DNA from: Firmicutes bacterium UBA5499
GTDB lineage: Bacteria > Bacillota > DTU084
Assembly: GCA_002426275.1 (NCBI GenBank)
Contig: DIPB01000077.1
Location: forward strand, 5,666-11,700
DNA: 6,035 nucleotides
Direction of reading: 5' to 3'
The translations under genes were made by a program, and so were the position numbers. Positions 5,872-6,035 of this stretch are shown piece by piece (position 1 is the stretch's first letter; every line of letters begins with the position of its first letter). Under the pieces are notes generated by a model. It did no database searches. It was not told the origin of the DNA and saw only the letters and a program-made list of their open reading frames with translations.

Positions 5872-6035
5872 ATGAAGCCAACTCTTCCCATCTTCCTGAG
5901 CTTATTTTGCCTGATCGCTCCCGTGAGCCGAGCTACAGACACCTGGTCTTGCGGCATTGGCCTACATGAAGGCGTATGGCTGCACTCTCAAGCCGCTACC
6001 AGCCACTGGACAGTTCAGGACCAAAGCGGCTATCT
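5872..6035 (+). CDS. Exported protein with signal peptide, possibly SpoIID/LytB-like (partial, runs off window)
   Basis: An open frame from ATG 5872 to the window end, 54 codons visible, with GAGGTG seven bases upstream. The N-terminus MKPTLPIFLSLFCLIAPVSRA is a signal peptide: one basic residue, a hydrophobic core (5-18), and a probable signal peptidase I site after Ala21 (SRA). Cys13 is within the core and lacks a lipobox, so it is not a lipoprotein start. The mature part begins TDTWSCGIGLHEGVWLHSQ and continues WTVQDQSGYL. An early short strand, then a 'W-x-V-x-D-x-x-G' strand, recalls the beginning of SpoIID/LytB-type domains of spore-formers, but too little is visible for a firm call. 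Secretion is well supported; family is a guess. Confidence 0.6.
   Translation, partial: MKPTLPIFLSLFCLIAPVSRATDTWSCGIGLHEGVWLHSQAATSHWTVQDQSGY

Noticed and set aside
5601..5969. 122-codon plus-strand frame across the sfsA start and the intergenic gap
   Set aside because: It overlaps the well-supported sfsA gene on the other strand and is out of frame with the exported protein, which has its own ribosome binding site and signal peptide.
1..6035. CRISPR arrays, tRNA/rRNA genes, insertion sequences
   Set aside because: No regularly spaced repeats, no cloverleaf or rRNA-like stretch, no transposase motifs or terminal repeats were seen.

Overview
This window looks like chromosomal DNA from an anaerobic Gram-positive (Firmicutes, clostridia-like) bacterium. 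The clues are strong purine-rich ribosome binding sites before almost every gene, a small protein resembling the TM1266 'iron-only hydrogenase regulator' family, a LiaF-like membrane protein and a compact SfsA. Base composition is mixed, with no extreme bias. The species cannot be fixed from the sequence.

Left part (1-2879, minus strand): a tightly overlapping operon reading leftward. It begins with a 320-residue coiled-coil protein (1917-2879). A 4-base ATGA overlap leads into a 611-residue McrB-like AAA+ motor (85-1920). A 17-base overlap then leads into a third gene that runs off the left edge (1-101); only its first 33 codons are visible. This order, and the classic McrB-type ATPase motifs, suggest a McrBC-like (type IV restriction-like) defence module with a separate coiled-coil partner. 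The third gene is the expected place for a McrC/DUF2357-type nuclease. That identity comes from position, not from visible catalytic residues.

Middle part (2880-4302): a divergent intergenic region is followed by two plus-strand genes. The first is a cytoplasmic alpha/beta hydrolase of the carbohydrate-acetylesterase-like type (3053-3814), with a clear Ser-Asp-His triad. The second is an 86-residue TM1266/NikR-C-like ferredoxin-fold protein (3894-4154). A perfect 26-base palindromic terminator (4204-4229) separates these genes from the convergent minus-strand pair to the right.

Right part (4303-6035): sfsA (5036-5734) and a LiaF-like four-helix membrane protein (4303-4986) form a probable minus-strand two-gene operon. 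Divergent from sfsA is the start of an exported protein (5872 to the window end) with a signal peptide, perhaps SpoIID/LytB-like. The 137-base gap between them holds a nested inverted repeat followed by eight T's.

The most interesting part is the left operon. It pairs a McrB-type motor with a separate coiled-coil protein whose C-terminal end resembles a small Rossmann-like (DUF2325-like) domain, which is not part of textbook McrBC.
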